NCBI GenBank assembly: GCA_003246675.1
Contig: QJZQ01000143.1
Span: 1 to 48,601 of the forward strand
Direction of reading: 5' to 3'
From: Nitrospirota bacterium
GTDB taxonomy: Bacteria > Nitrospinota > Nitrospinia > Nitrospinales > VA-1
Length of the DNA: 48,601 bases
This document shows, in pieces, positions 8,548 to 15,288 of this stretch; within the stretch, counting starts at the first letter, position 1; every line of letters begins with the position of its first letter. The notes beneath the pieces were generated by a model. That model had not been told where the DNA came from. It saw nothing but the letters and a program-made list of their open reading frames with translations, and ran no database searches. Made by a program: the position numbers and the translations under genes.

Positions 8548-8832
8548 TCAGGGGGTTTCCGAAAAATGCGTCCTGCGTTCTCCCCCCGCGCCGCCATAAA
8601 CCATGAAAACCCGCTTGCCCTGGCGCATATGGTATTTTGCCCAGGCGGGGGAGCGCCCCTGGTAACTGGCGTCCGGGTCCTCTCCCTCGGCTTTTAAAAA
8701 ATCCGGATAATCCAAACCGGCATCATACACGTCGAGCAGCAGACAGTCGGTCTGAAAACCCTTGCCCCCCAGCTTGATCTGGCTCAGGAATTCTTCTATC
8801 TTGGCAGGGTCGTTTAGTTCCATAGGTTCCAT
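8548..8832 (-). CDS. Small hypothetical protein
   Basis: A 94-residue acidic, soluble protein with an AAGGAAA site before the ATG. It begins MEPMELNDPAKIEEFLSQIK, has a single Cys (TDCLLLDVYDAG) and a basic-aromatic C-terminal part (YHMRQGKRVFMVYGG). I do not recognise the family. It has no membrane segment and no signal peptide. It is oriented with the DUF1841-like gene, 61 bases upstream of it, and divergent from the gene at 9023, so the trio may share a control region. Coding is supported by the binding site and by codon use like its neighbours. Confidence 0.55.
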   Translation of the reverse strand: MEPMELNDPAKIEEFLSQIKLGGKGFQTDCLLLDVYDAGLDYPDFLKAEGEDPDASYQGRSPAWAKYHMRQGKRVFMVYGGAGGERRTHFSETP

Positions 8833-8916
8833 TGAGTTTCCTTAAATTATGCGCCCCCTCTCAACCGGATGCAGGCGTTTGATTGAGACGGGGGGTTCTG
8901 TTATCCTTAGTCCTCG

Positions 8917-8949
8917 CCCGGCCTGTGCGCAACATGTTCCCTGGCCGGG
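8917..8949. promoter_or_regulatory. Inverted repeat in divergent intergenic region
   Basis: CCCGGCC (8917-8923) and GGCCGGG (8943-8949) form a perfect 7-bp inverted repeat around a 19-base loop. It lies between the divergent small genes at 8548 and 9023 and could be an operator or a leader hairpin. No T-run follows, so it is not a terminator. Confidence 0.3.
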
Positions 8950-9022
8950 TCCCATAATAACACACGCCGCGTAATTCCCGCCCTGCGCAGGAGATAGATG
9001 CGGCCCATTCGAGGTAAGATTC

Positions 9023-9376
9023 ATGGTGATCCAGGAAAACCTGCTGCTTCAGCGGGTGCAGCCCGATGGCCAGGGAGGAATCCAGTTACTCTACAAGGTC
9101 AACCAGTATGGCGTCTCGGCCATCAGCCGGCCCCAGGAGGAAATTTTCATGATCCACTGGGAAGTCGATGTTATTAAATATCACAACCAGCCCAATATTG
9201 CTTTCGAGCCCTGCCACACCACTGAACTGGCGTCCCGGCCCCTGCGATTCAACAACGACAAGTCCCTCAACGAATTCCTTGAGAAGGCCTTCAAGTACTT
9301 TGCTGAACTTGAGACCCTGGAGCAGCTCCTGCCTGAAAGCCGGGATACGACACGGAAATCCGAAATCGGGCGTTAA
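9023..9376 (+). CDS. Small conserved-looking hypothetical protein
   Basis: A 117-residue soluble protein with a GAGG site 8 bases before the ATG. It reads as a mixed alpha/beta protein (VNQYGVSAISRPQEEIFMIH then a helical C-terminus FNNDKSLNEFLEKAFKYFAE) and has no transmembrane part or cofactor motif except one Cys-His pair (EPCHTTE). I do not recognise it. It lies 300 bases upstream of the 2-oxoacid:ferredoxin oxidoreductase operon and directly before that operon's promoter, so it is likely a separate unit. Function unknown. Confidence 0.6.
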   Translation: MVIQENLLLQRVQPDGQGGIQLLYKVNQYGVSAISRPQEEIFMIHWEVDVIKYHNQPNIAFEPCHTTELASRPLRFNNDKSLNEFLEKAFKYFAELETLEQLLPESRDTTRKSEIGR

Positions 9377-9379
9377 AGC

Positions 9380-9409
9380 TTGACAGATTCGACCCTTGTT
9401 ATTTATTAT
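9380..9409 (+). promoter_or_regulatory. Strong sigma-70-type promoter of the oxidoreductase operon
   Basis: A perfect TTGACA at 9380-9385, an 18-base spacer, and TATTAT at 9404-9409 (five of six). Transcription would begin near 9416, leaving a leader of about 255 bases before the alpha-subunit start at 9671. This is the best-scoring sigma-70-type match I see in the window and fits an abundantly expressed central-carbon operon. Confidence 0.75.
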
Positions 9410-9415
9410 GGTCTA

Positions 9416-9670
9416 CTTTTAGCCAGCCCCTCCTGAACCTTTGTATCCGCCTTTTTTTCAGATGTCGGGGATTATACGGCAGGCGGGGGGAATTTTTCTC
9501 CCCCGAAACTGATCTTTAGAGTTTGTGAAGGTCTTTTAATTGTGGTACTTTCTCCGCGCAGACCTGGAGAAAAACAAATACTGAATAAACCATTACTTTT
9601 GGTTATTTAACAGGGCCGCCTTAAACCGGCGTCCCCGAAAAATAAGCTCAATTTTTCAAGGAGATGGAAC
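9416..9670 (+). promoter_or_regulatory. Long 5' leader with a GC hairpin
   Basis: The predicted leader of the oxidoreductase operon is unusually long. It contains GGGGGA (9486-9491) pairing with TCCCCC (9499-9504) around a T-rich loop. No U-run follows, so it does not look like a terminator. I see no known riboswitch consensus. It may be a regulatory or stabilising structure; a second promoter inside the leader is also possible. Confidence 0.35.
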
Positions 9671-10882
9671 ATGTCGAACCTGACCGCCCAGGCAGAGGGG
9701 AAACCGAAGGACTGGGTCCCCAAGGGGGATTTACAGAAAGTTGTTACCCCAGAGCAAATGTTTTTCGAGCTGCCCCGCGAAAAACTATTCATCACCGGCT
9801 CTGAAGCCGCACGGGAAGCCATCCGCCGGGCGAATGTAGACGTGGCAATCTCCTACCCGATCACCCCGCAGAGCGAAACCATGCAGCAGGCGGGTTACCT
9901 CTACGACGACGGGTACATCAAGGAATACTACCGGGGCGAAGAGGAAATCGGCGTTATGTCGGCAATGTCCGGAGCGTCCCGCGCAGGCGTACGCTGCCTG
10001 ACCGCTACCGCCGGCCCAGGCCTGATGCGCGGGCTGGAAGCCATTTCCTCCTGGCCGGGCGCGCGCGTTCCGCTGGTGCTGCTCGACATGTGCCGGGTCA
10101 TCAACACCCCGCTGGCCATTCAGCCCGACAACATCGAAATGTCTTTTCTCCTGAACACAGGGCTTTTGGTGCTGCACGCGGAAAACCAGCAGGACTTTTA
10201 CGATTACCCGCTCGCGGCCTTCATGGTCTCCGAAGAAGTGGACGTGACGCTACCCGCCGTGGTTTCGACGGACGGTTTTTTTGTGACGCACGCCCGCGGC
10301 CCGGTCGAAATTCCCTCCGAAGAATACAAGCTTCCCCCGAGGGATGGATGGCGCTCCGCGGTGCCGGCGATGGACAACGAAAACCCGCCCGCCCGGCTTT
10401 CCCGCGATGCCCCAATCCAGAAAAGTAACTTCATCAGCTACCACATGCATGCGAGCTGGCAGCAGGAAGTGTTCGCCGCGGTGGAGCGCTCCGCCAAGTA
10501 TTTCAGGAAATATCTGAACGGTCTCGTCGAAGTGATCAACCCCGGCGCGGAGGACTTTATCATCGCTTCCGGCTCGGCGGTATCGCAGGCCCGGGAAGCG
10601 GTTCGTCAGGAAGGCGAAAATGGCCGCACGGTAGGCCTCGTCAAGGTCAAGTGCCTGCGCCCCTTCCCGAAAGCGGAAATCATTGAAGCGGTGAAGGACG
10701 CCAAGCGGATCCTCATCCCCGAATTCAATCAAGCCGGGTGGATGCAAAAGGAAGTCTGTTCGGTGCTCTACGGACGCTCCAAAGCCATCATATCCGACGG
10801 CCCCCGAGTGTTCGGCGGCATGACCATGCCCACGGAAATGATTCTCGAGTGGCTGGAAGAAGCACGCAAGCGCACACCGTAA
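9671..10882 (+). CDS. 2-oxoacid:ferredoxin oxidoreductase, alpha subunit (PorA/KorA/ForA type)
   Basis: The 403-residue subunit has the pyrimidine-binding domain of thiamine-diphosphate oxidoreductases: AISYPITPQSETM (the YPITP signature), EEEIGVMSAMSGASRAG with the catalytic-type Glu, and TATAGPGLMRGLEAI, followed by domain II near the C-terminus (FIIASGSAVSQAREAVRQEG, VKVKCLRPFPKAEI). With subunits beta, gamma and a small ferredoxin it reductively carboxylates an acyl-CoA or oxidises the 2-oxoacid, using ferredoxin. It resembles the For/Por enzymes of Hydrogenobacter and Nitrospira. Being close to sucCD favours 2-oxoglutarate as substrate, but pyruvate cannot be excluded. The start has an AAGGAG site. 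The N-terminal 40 residues are an extension before the core fold. Confidence 0.88.
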   Translation: MSNLTAQAEGKPKDWVPKGDLQKVVTPEQMFFELPREKLFITGSEAAREAIRRANVDVAISYPITPQSETMQQAGYLYDDGYIKEYYRGEEEIGVMSAMSGASRAGVRCLTATAGPGLMRGLEAISSWPGARVPLVLLDMCRVINTPLAIQPDNIEMSFLLNTGLLVLHAENQQDFYDYPLAAFMVSEEVDVTLPAVVSTDGFFVTHARGPVEIPSEEYKLPPRDGWRSAVPAMDNENPPARLSRDAPIQKSNFISYHMHASWQQEVFAAVERSAKYFRKYLNGLVEVINPGAEDFIIASGSAVSQAREAVRQEGENGRTVGLVKVKCLRPFPKAEIIEAVKDAKRILIPEFNQAGWMQKEVCSVLYGRSKAIISDGPRVFGGMTMPTEMILEWLEEARKRTP

Positions 10883-10899
10883 GCAAAAAAAAACCAACG

Positions 10900-10924
10900 A
10901 GGCTGGCATTAACCGGCTTTTAAG
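10900..10924 (+). terminator. Weak hairpin with short T-run between alpha and beta subunit genes
   Basis: GCTGG pairs with CCGGC (one G-U pair) around CATTAA and is followed by TTTTAA. The stem is short and the U-run is only four, so it would be at most a partial terminator or an RNA-processing/stability element within the 148-base gap between the two subunit genes. A second hairpin, AGGAC...GTCCT (10969-10989), follows. Confidence 0.35.
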
Positions 10925-10925
10925 G

Positions 10926-10954
10926 TGATACTGGCTGCAAGCGGTTTGTATAAA
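10926..10954 (+). promoter_or_regulatory. Possible internal promoter upstream of the beta-subunit gene
   Basis: TATAAA at 10949-10954 is a good -10, with TGATAC 17 bases upstream as a poor -35. Together with the weak hairpin just before, it might give the beta, gamma and small subunits their own transcript. Low confidence because the -35 match is weak. Confidence 0.25.
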
Positions 10955-11030
10955 TGCCGGGGCGTCATAGGACAGGCGCCTTCGGTCCTGAATCATTTAA
11001 ATTAATTTTTCATATATAGAGGTAAACATC

Positions 11031-11897
11031 ATGTCATTGGAAACCTTGAGACCGTCTCCCGCGTTGAAAGAATTTCTTCCGATCGAGTACAAGGACCTGG
11101 TAGAACACGGGCCTTACGGAAAGAACAAAAAAGTCAGCGATATGGGGCAGTTCAAAGAAGTTCTCGAAGAACACCCCATGTGCGCCGGCTGCGCGATGAC
11201 CCTGTTCATCCGTCTGATGTTCATCGGCCTGCCCTGCCCCGAGCACACCGTCATGGTGGGTACTGCGGGTTGTGGCCGCCTGGCCATTTCCCAGGCTTCC
11301 GTGCCTTTCATTTACGGCAACTATGGCGACACCAACGCGGTGGCCTCCGGCCTGAAGCGCGGCCTGGAGCTGCGCTTCCCCAACCAGCCGAAAGACGTGG
11401 TTGTGGCCTGCGGCGATGGCGGCCTGGTCGACATCGGCTTTCAGGGCCTCATGCACAGCTGGTTCCGCCACGAAAAATTCACCACCATCATGCTCGACAA
11501 CGAAGTTTACGGTAATACCGGAGGCCAGGAAAGCGGCATGACCAACCAGGGCAAGGTGCTGAAGATGGCCCCGCGCGGCAAGAAGGACGAGAAAATGGAC
11601 GTCATCGGGCTCGCCAAGGTCGCCAAGCTCGACTACATCGCCCGGGTGGTTCCGACGAACCCCGCCCGCGTGGCCCGCACCGTTCGCCGCGCCGTGCTGG
11701 TGGCCCGAGAATTCGGCTCCACTTACGTGCAGGCCTACACCTCCTGCAACATCGAGTACTCCATCCCCACTCCCGACGTTATGAAAGACGCGTTCGAAGT
11801 GGAGAACGAGCGTTACGGTTTCGAGGAAATCATCTCCGACCGCGCCAAGGCGTACTTGCAGGAGATCGAAAAGAAAGACAAAAAAGCTAAAAAATAA
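11031..11897 (+). CDS. 2-oxoacid:ferredoxin oxidoreductase, beta subunit (PorB/KorB/ForB type)
   Basis: The 288-residue subunit binds the diphosphate end of thiamine diphosphate and one [4Fe-4S] cluster. Visible are the cluster cysteines (HPMCAGCAM, then GTAGCGR and the later YTSCNIEY), the diphosphate/Mg site CGDGGLVDIGFQG, and DNEVYGNTGGQESGMT. These are hallmarks of the beta subunit of pyruvate and 2-oxoglutarate ferredoxin oxidoreductases. Length is normal. An AGAGG site precedes the ATG. The C-terminus is strongly lysine-rich (EKKDKKAKK). It lies 27 bases before the gamma subunit gene. Confidence 0.9.
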   Translation: MSLETLRPSPALKEFLPIEYKDLVEHGPYGKNKKVSDMGQFKEVLEEHPMCAGCAMTLFIRLMFIGLPCPEHTVMVGTAGCGRLAISQASVPFIYGNYGDTNAVASGLKRGLELRFPNQPKDVVVACGDGGLVDIGFQGLMHSWFRHEKFTTIMLDNEVYGNTGGQESGMTNQGKVLKMAPRGKKDEKMDVIGLAKVAKLDYIARVVPTNPARVARTVRRAVLVAREFGSTYVQAYTSCNIEYSIPTPDVMKDAFEVENERYGFEEIISDRAKAYLQEIEKKDKKAKK

Positions 11898-11924
11898 GTC
11901 ATCCATCCAAGGAGGAAATCTATC

Positions 11925-12638
11925 ATGGCTGTCAAGCGCTATAACGTCCGCATGGCGGGAATTGGAGGCCAGGGCGTGGTCACCGCCTCGCATATCATCA
12001 GCAACGGGGTGGTTATCTCCGGAGGTTACAGTTCCCTCGTGCCTTTTTTCGGCTCGGAAAAACGAAACGCTCCGGTTGAAAGCTATGTGCGGATCTCCAA
12101 CCATACGATTTACGAAATCGGCGAGATCATTTACCCCAATGTCATCATGATCTTCCATCCCTCCGTTATCACCCTGGGAAAATCGTATACGATGCCCTTC
12201 TACACCGGCCTCAAGAAGCGCGGGATCATCCTGATCAACAACCGGACCCCCATCAAGCTGTCCCGCGACGAAGAGCGGGAGCTGGAGGAGAAGGAAGCCC
12301 GCGTTTATTACATTCCCGCCACCGACATGGCCAACGATGTCGCCAAGACCGACCTGGCCACCAACATGGCTATGTGCGGCGCGATTTCCGGCTTGTTCGG
12401 CCTGCCCGACCTCAAGAGTCTCGGTGAATCGGTCAAAGACCGCTTCCTCGGCAAGGGCATCGTGACCTCCGGCGGTACGGCGGCTCTGGACAGCGCCATT
12501 GAAAAGAAGTTCGCCAAAAAACAGAAGCTCATGGAAGCCAACATGATGACTCTGGAAGCGGCGTACAACTACGTCCGAGACAAAGGCTGGGCCGATGAAG
12601 ACGCAACGGCCACGGCAACGAAAACAGCGGCCGTTTAA
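11925..12638 (+). CDS. 2-oxoacid:ferredoxin oxidoreductase, gamma subunit (PorG/KorC/ForG type)
   Basis: The 237-residue protein begins YNVRMAGIGGQGVVTASHII, the classic GxGGQG start of the catalytic gamma domain of 2-oxoacid ferredoxin oxidoreductases, and continues with the GGYSSLVPFFGSEKRNAPVE segment. The domain helps to form the CoA-binding part of the complex. The C-terminal 30 residues (ADEDATATATKTAAV) are low complexity and outside the family core. A perfect AAGGAGG site precedes the ATG. It lies between the beta and small ferredoxin subunit genes. Confidence 0.9.
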   Translation: MAVKRYNVRMAGIGGQGVVTASHIISNGVVISGGYSSLVPFFGSEKRNAPVESYVRISNHTIYEIGEIIYPNVIMIFHPSVITLGKSYTMPFYTGLKKRGIILINNRTPIKLSRDEERELEEKEARVYYIPATDMANDVAKTDLATNMAMCGAISGLFGLPDLKSLGESVKDRFLGKGIVTSGGTAALDSAIEKKFAKKQKLMEANMMTLEAAYNYVRDKGWADEDATATATKTAAV

Positions 12639-12658
12639 CATATCGTTCTGGAGAAACC

Positions 12659-12922
12659 ATGTACTATATCGCCGAAGTCAACAAAGAAATCTGTTCTCAG
12701 AGCAATTGCCATCTCTGCACGACCTACTGTCCCGAGGCCAACTGTATCAACTACAGCGAAGCCGATAAATCCGCCTATGTTTCCGTGGACCGCTGCAAGG
12801 CCTGCGAAATCTGCGTTTATATCTGCAAGGAAGTGGCGAAAAAGGAAGCGATCCAGATGAAATGGATCGAAGACCTCGAAGAGGGATTCGTCATCAAGAG
12901 AACAGGGGTCGTTCTAAGATAA
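12659..12922 (+). CDS. Small 2x[4Fe-4S] ferredoxin-like subunit of the 2-oxoacid oxidoreductase
   Basis: The 87-residue protein has two cysteine clusters: ICSQSNCHLCTTYCPEANC (C-x4-C-x2-C-x3-C with an extra Cys) and CKACEICVYIC (C-x2-C-x2-C-x3-C). This suits two [4Fe-4S] clusters, although the second site lacks the usual proline after the last Cys. It is the electron-transfer subunit that passes electrons to external ferredoxin. It is 20 bases after the gamma gene and directly before a strong terminator, so it ends the operon. The five-subunit For enzyme of Hydrogenobacter has one subunit more (ForD), which I do not find here. Confidence 0.85.
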   Translation: MYYIAEVNKEICSQSNCHLCTTYCPEANCINYSEADKSAYVSVDRCKACEICVYICKEVAKKEAIQMKWIEDLEEGFVIKRTGVVLR

Positions 12923-12935
12923 ATCGTCTTTTTAG

Positions 12936-12976
12936 AAAAAGGTATTTGGGCTTCATGCCCAAATACCTTTTTTTTT
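12936..12976 (+). terminator. Strong intrinsic terminator after the oxidoreductase operon
   Basis: AAAAAGGTATTTGGGC, loop TTCAT, then GCCCAAATACC and a run of ten T. The 16-base stem is perfect. It separates the oxidoreductase operon from ndk. Confidence 0.95.
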
Positions 12977-13022
12977 ATTTCAACACCTTACTTTTCATTC
13001 AACAAAACGGAGCCCACCACTA

Positions 13023-13439
13023 ATGGAACAAACCCTAGCCATCATCAAACCGGATGCCGTCGAACGCAACCTGATCGGACAAATCCTTGAACGCATCGAA
13101 TCCCGCGGTTTTCGCATCGTCGCCATGAAGCGAGCCCTGCTGACCCTGGCTCAGGCCGAGGCGTTCTACCATGTGCACAAGGAAAGGCCCTTTTTCGGTG
13201 AGCTGACTCAATATATGTGCTCCGGCCCCGTGGTTCTTCTGACCCTCGAGCGGGAAAATGCCATCGCCGCCTGGCGCGAACTCATGGGCGCAACCAACCC
13301 CCAGGAAGCCGCGGAAGGCACCATCCGCAAGGATTTCGCCATCAATCTGGAGAAAAACTCGGCCCACGGCTCCGATGCCCCCGATACCGCTGCCTTCGAA
13401 ATTCCTTTCTTTTTCAACAAGTTAGAAATTCAAGGCTAA
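13023..13439 (+). CDS. ndk: Nucleoside diphosphate kinase
   Basis: The 138-residue protein is a typical NDK. It starts [20 protein letters not shown], has the [19 protein letters not shown] segment and the active-site NSAHGSD with the phospho-histidine. It moves the gamma phosphate from ATP to other NDPs. Length is normal. It lies 46 bases after the strong terminator and so must have its own promoter, which I could not identify. Confidence 0.97.
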   Translation: MEQTLAIIKPDAVERNLIGQILERIESRGFRIVAMKRALLTLAQAEAFYHVHKERPFFGELTQYMCSGPVVLLTLERENAIAAWRELMGATNPQEAAEGTIRKDFAINLEKNSAHGSDAPDTAAFEIPFFFNKLEIQG

Positions 13440-13499
13440 AATCCCAAAGAAATCCCGGATGCCGAAAACCCAAAGCCGGAAACATGCATCTAAACTTGT

Positions 13500-14048
13500 A
13501 TGAAAAGATATCTGGCGGTTATCCTTCTTACATTTGCGGCCCTGGCCGGGACGGCTCCGGCGGTTTCAGCTTATGAGTACCAGCTCTATAAAAACGTCGA
13601 AAATTTTGGTATTGTAGTATTTCCCAAAGAGAACGCGTCTAAAGAGCTGGACGATTACATCCGCTCCATCGTTTTCGAACCGGTGGACAGCGGAAAAGCG
13701 GTGATGCGTTACGGGACGAAGGGCGAAAACGAAACCTTCATGATGCCCGAAGAAGTGCAGACCCGTCATCGCATTGAGAAATTCATCGTGATCCAGGTTC
13801 TGCCGGACCGCAAAATGCTGGTGGGGGTCTACGATCCCGAATGGGGGCTCACCCTGCCCTCCTCGGTGTTCGAGCTCGATCAGGTGAAAGAAAACGTCCC
13901 GAAAACGCTTAATGTTTTCAGGGGATCGAATCCGCAAAAGCAAACCCGCGGACCAATGGAAGAAGATTTGAATGGAGCTGGCGCCCTGTCCGGGCTTGCC
14001 GCGCTCAATATGCCAAGGGGAGGCTTGATACACCATGCCCGTGTATGA
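13500..14048 (+). CDS. Secreted protein of unknown function
   Basis: The 182-residue product has a clear signal peptide (MKRYLAVILLTFAALAGTAP, cleavage near VSA-YE) and is therefore periplasmic or extracytoplasmic. The mature part is a soluble mixed alpha/beta protein with no Cys and no motif I recognise (YEYQLYKNVENFGIVVFPKE near the start; GVYDPEWGLTLPSSVFELDQ in the middle). The last 30 residues are glycine/alanine-rich. Its stop overlaps the FmdB-like gene by 14 bases, so the two are probably translationally coupled. Function unknown. Confidence 0.65.
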   Translation: MKRYLAVILLTFAALAGTAPAVSAYEYQLYKNVENFGIVVFPKENASKELDDYIRSIVFEPVDSGKAVMRYGTKGENETFMMPEEVQTRHRIEKFIVIQVLPDRKMLVGVYDPEWGLTLPSSVFELDQVKENVPKTLNVFRGSNPQKQTRGPMEEDLNGAGALSGLAALNMPRGGLIHHARV

Positions 14049-14226
14049 ATACCAGTGCGAAAAATGCAAGGAAGTCGTCGAGGTGCTGCAAAAAATCAGT
14101 GACGAGCCGCTGAAAACCTGCGAAAAATGCGGTGGCGCCCTGCACAAGGGGTTCACCAGCATGAATTTCCATTTGTACGGTCCCGGGTTTTATTCCACCG
14201 ACAACAAGAGAAAGTACCTGAAATAG
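14035..14226 (+). CDS. FmdB-family zinc-ribbon protein
   Basis: The 63-residue protein begins MPVYEYQCEKCKEVVEVLQK and has a second CxxC (CEKCGGAL), giving the zinc ribbon of the FmdB/putative regulatory protein family, followed by FYSTDNKRKYLK near the C-terminus, a common ending in the family. The family is small, widespread and of unclear role; FmdB was linked to amidase gene control. It overlaps the upstream secreted-protein gene by 14 bases. Confidence 0.85.
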   Translation: MPVYEYQCEKCKEVVEVLQKISDEPLKTCEKCGGALHKGFTSMNFHLYGPGFYSTDNKRKYLK

Positions 14227-14263
14227 TTTCGGTCCAACTCAACCCCCCACCGGGTCCCACAAC

Positions 14264-14689
14264 ATGATTTTCATCACCCGGCGGCTCGAATTCTGCGCCA
14301 GCCACCGCCTGTTCAATCCAAGCTTCAGCGACGAGAAAAACGCCGCCACGTTCGGGCTGTGCAACAACCCCAACGGGCACGGCCACAATTACGTTCTGGA
14401 GGTCACCGTCAAGGGCGAGGTGAACCCGGAAACCGGCATGGTGCTCGACCTTAAGGCGCTCAAGAAACTCATCAACGAGAAAGTCATCGATCTTGTGGAT
14501 CACAAGAACCTCAACGTCGATGTCGATTTTTTACAGGGAGTGATCCCAACGGCGGAAAATATCGCCATCAAGTTCTGGGAGCGAATCAAGCCCCATATCG
14601 AGAATGGCGAGCTGTGCGAAATTAAACTTTACGAATCGGAACGAAACTTCGTGGTTTACCGGGGAGAAGGCGTTGAAAGCACTTATTGA
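14264..14689 (+). CDS. 6-pyruvoyl-tetrahydropterin synthase, PTPS-I type
   Basis: The 141-residue protein converts dihydroneopterin triphosphate, the product of FolE encoded next to it. The motif [14 protein letters not shown] has the catalytic Cys five residues before the HGH zinc ligands (C-x5-HGH). That spacing is typical of PTPS-I, the eukaryotic tetrahydrobiopterin enzyme; bacterial QueD usually has C-x3-HGH and the folate bypass enzyme PTPS-III has Glu in place of Cys. The N-terminal zinc His is in CASHRLFN, and [11 protein letters not shown] and [14 protein letters not shown] also match PTPS-I. The 3' end overlaps the folE start by 17 bases, which supports a shared pathway. QueD activity is not ruled out. 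Confidence 0.85.
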   Translation: MIFITRRLEFCASHRLFNPSFSDEKNAATFGLCNNPNGHGHNYVLEVTVKGEVNPETGMVLDLKALKKLINEKVIDLVDHKNLNVDVDFLQGVIPTAENIAIKFWERIKPHIENGELCEIKLYESERNFVVYRGEGVESTY

Positions 14690-15230
14690 AAATATTTTAA
14701 AAGAATTGGGCGAGGATCCTTCGCGGGAAGGCCTGCTGGAAACCCCCAAACGGGTGGACAAATCCCTCAGGTTCCTCACCAGCGGCTACCATATCGATAT
14801 CAACAAGCTGGTGAACGATGCCCTTTATACGGACAATTATGATGAAATGGTCATCGTCAAGGACATCGACATGTTCAGCCTGTGCGAACACCACATGCTG
14901 CCCTTCTTCGGCAAGTGCCACGTGGCCTACCTGCCGCAGGGGAAAATCATCGGCCTCAGCAAGATCCCGCGTATCGTGAACGCCTTCAGCCGCCGGCTGC
15001 AGGTGCAGGAGCGCCTGACGACCCAGGTGGCCGAATGCCTGCAGGAAACGCTGAAACCCGGCGGGGTGGGCGTGGTCATCGAAGCGTTGCACCTTTGCAT
15101 GTCCATGCGCGGGGTGGAGAAACAAAGCTCCTACACGACCACGAGTTCCATGCTGGGGTGCTTCAAGTCCGACGCCAGAACCCGCAGCGAATTTCTCAAC
15201 CTGATTCAACCCCAGGGCACCCGCCGGTGA
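14673..15230 (+). CDS. folE: GTP cyclohydrolase I
   Basis: I choose the TTG at 14673 ([20 protein letters not shown]) with GGGGAG 6 bases upstream, since the track start at 14604 adds residues unlike the family. The 185-residue protein has the FolE signature [20 protein letters not shown], with zinc Cys and His, then [20 protein letters not shown] and the second zinc Cys in [11 protein letters not shown]. It makes 7,8-dihydroneopterin triphosphate from GTP, the entry to folate and other pterins. It overlaps the PTPS gene by 17 bases. Confidence 0.93.
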   Translation: MKALIENILKELGEDPSREGLLETPKRVDKSLRFLTSGYHIDINKLVNDALYTDNYDEMVIVKDIDMFSLCEHHMLPFFGKCHVAYLPQGKIIGLSKIPRIVNAFSRRLQVQERLTTQVAECLQETLKPGGVGVVIEALHLCMSMRGVEKQSSYTTTSSMLGCFKSDARTRSEFLNLIQPQGTRR

Positions 15231-15288
15231 CCTGCCCTGGCCGGAAACGCATTCCCCTCCCCTCTCCATAAATAGAGGCCATTGCCCA

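Noticed and set aside
8833-9022. A tRNA-like or small-RNA gene in the GC-rich gap
   Set aside because: There is one inverted repeat but no cloverleaf, promoter or terminator pattern.
11034-12641. 535-residue antisense ORF across the beta and gamma oxidoreductase genes
   Set aside because: It spans two clear genes and their gap and has His/Gly-rich shadow composition.
14604-14672. Longer ATG start for folE
   Set aside because: The added residues ([20 protein letters not shown]) are the out-of-frame reading of the PTPS gene end and do not match FolE N-termini.
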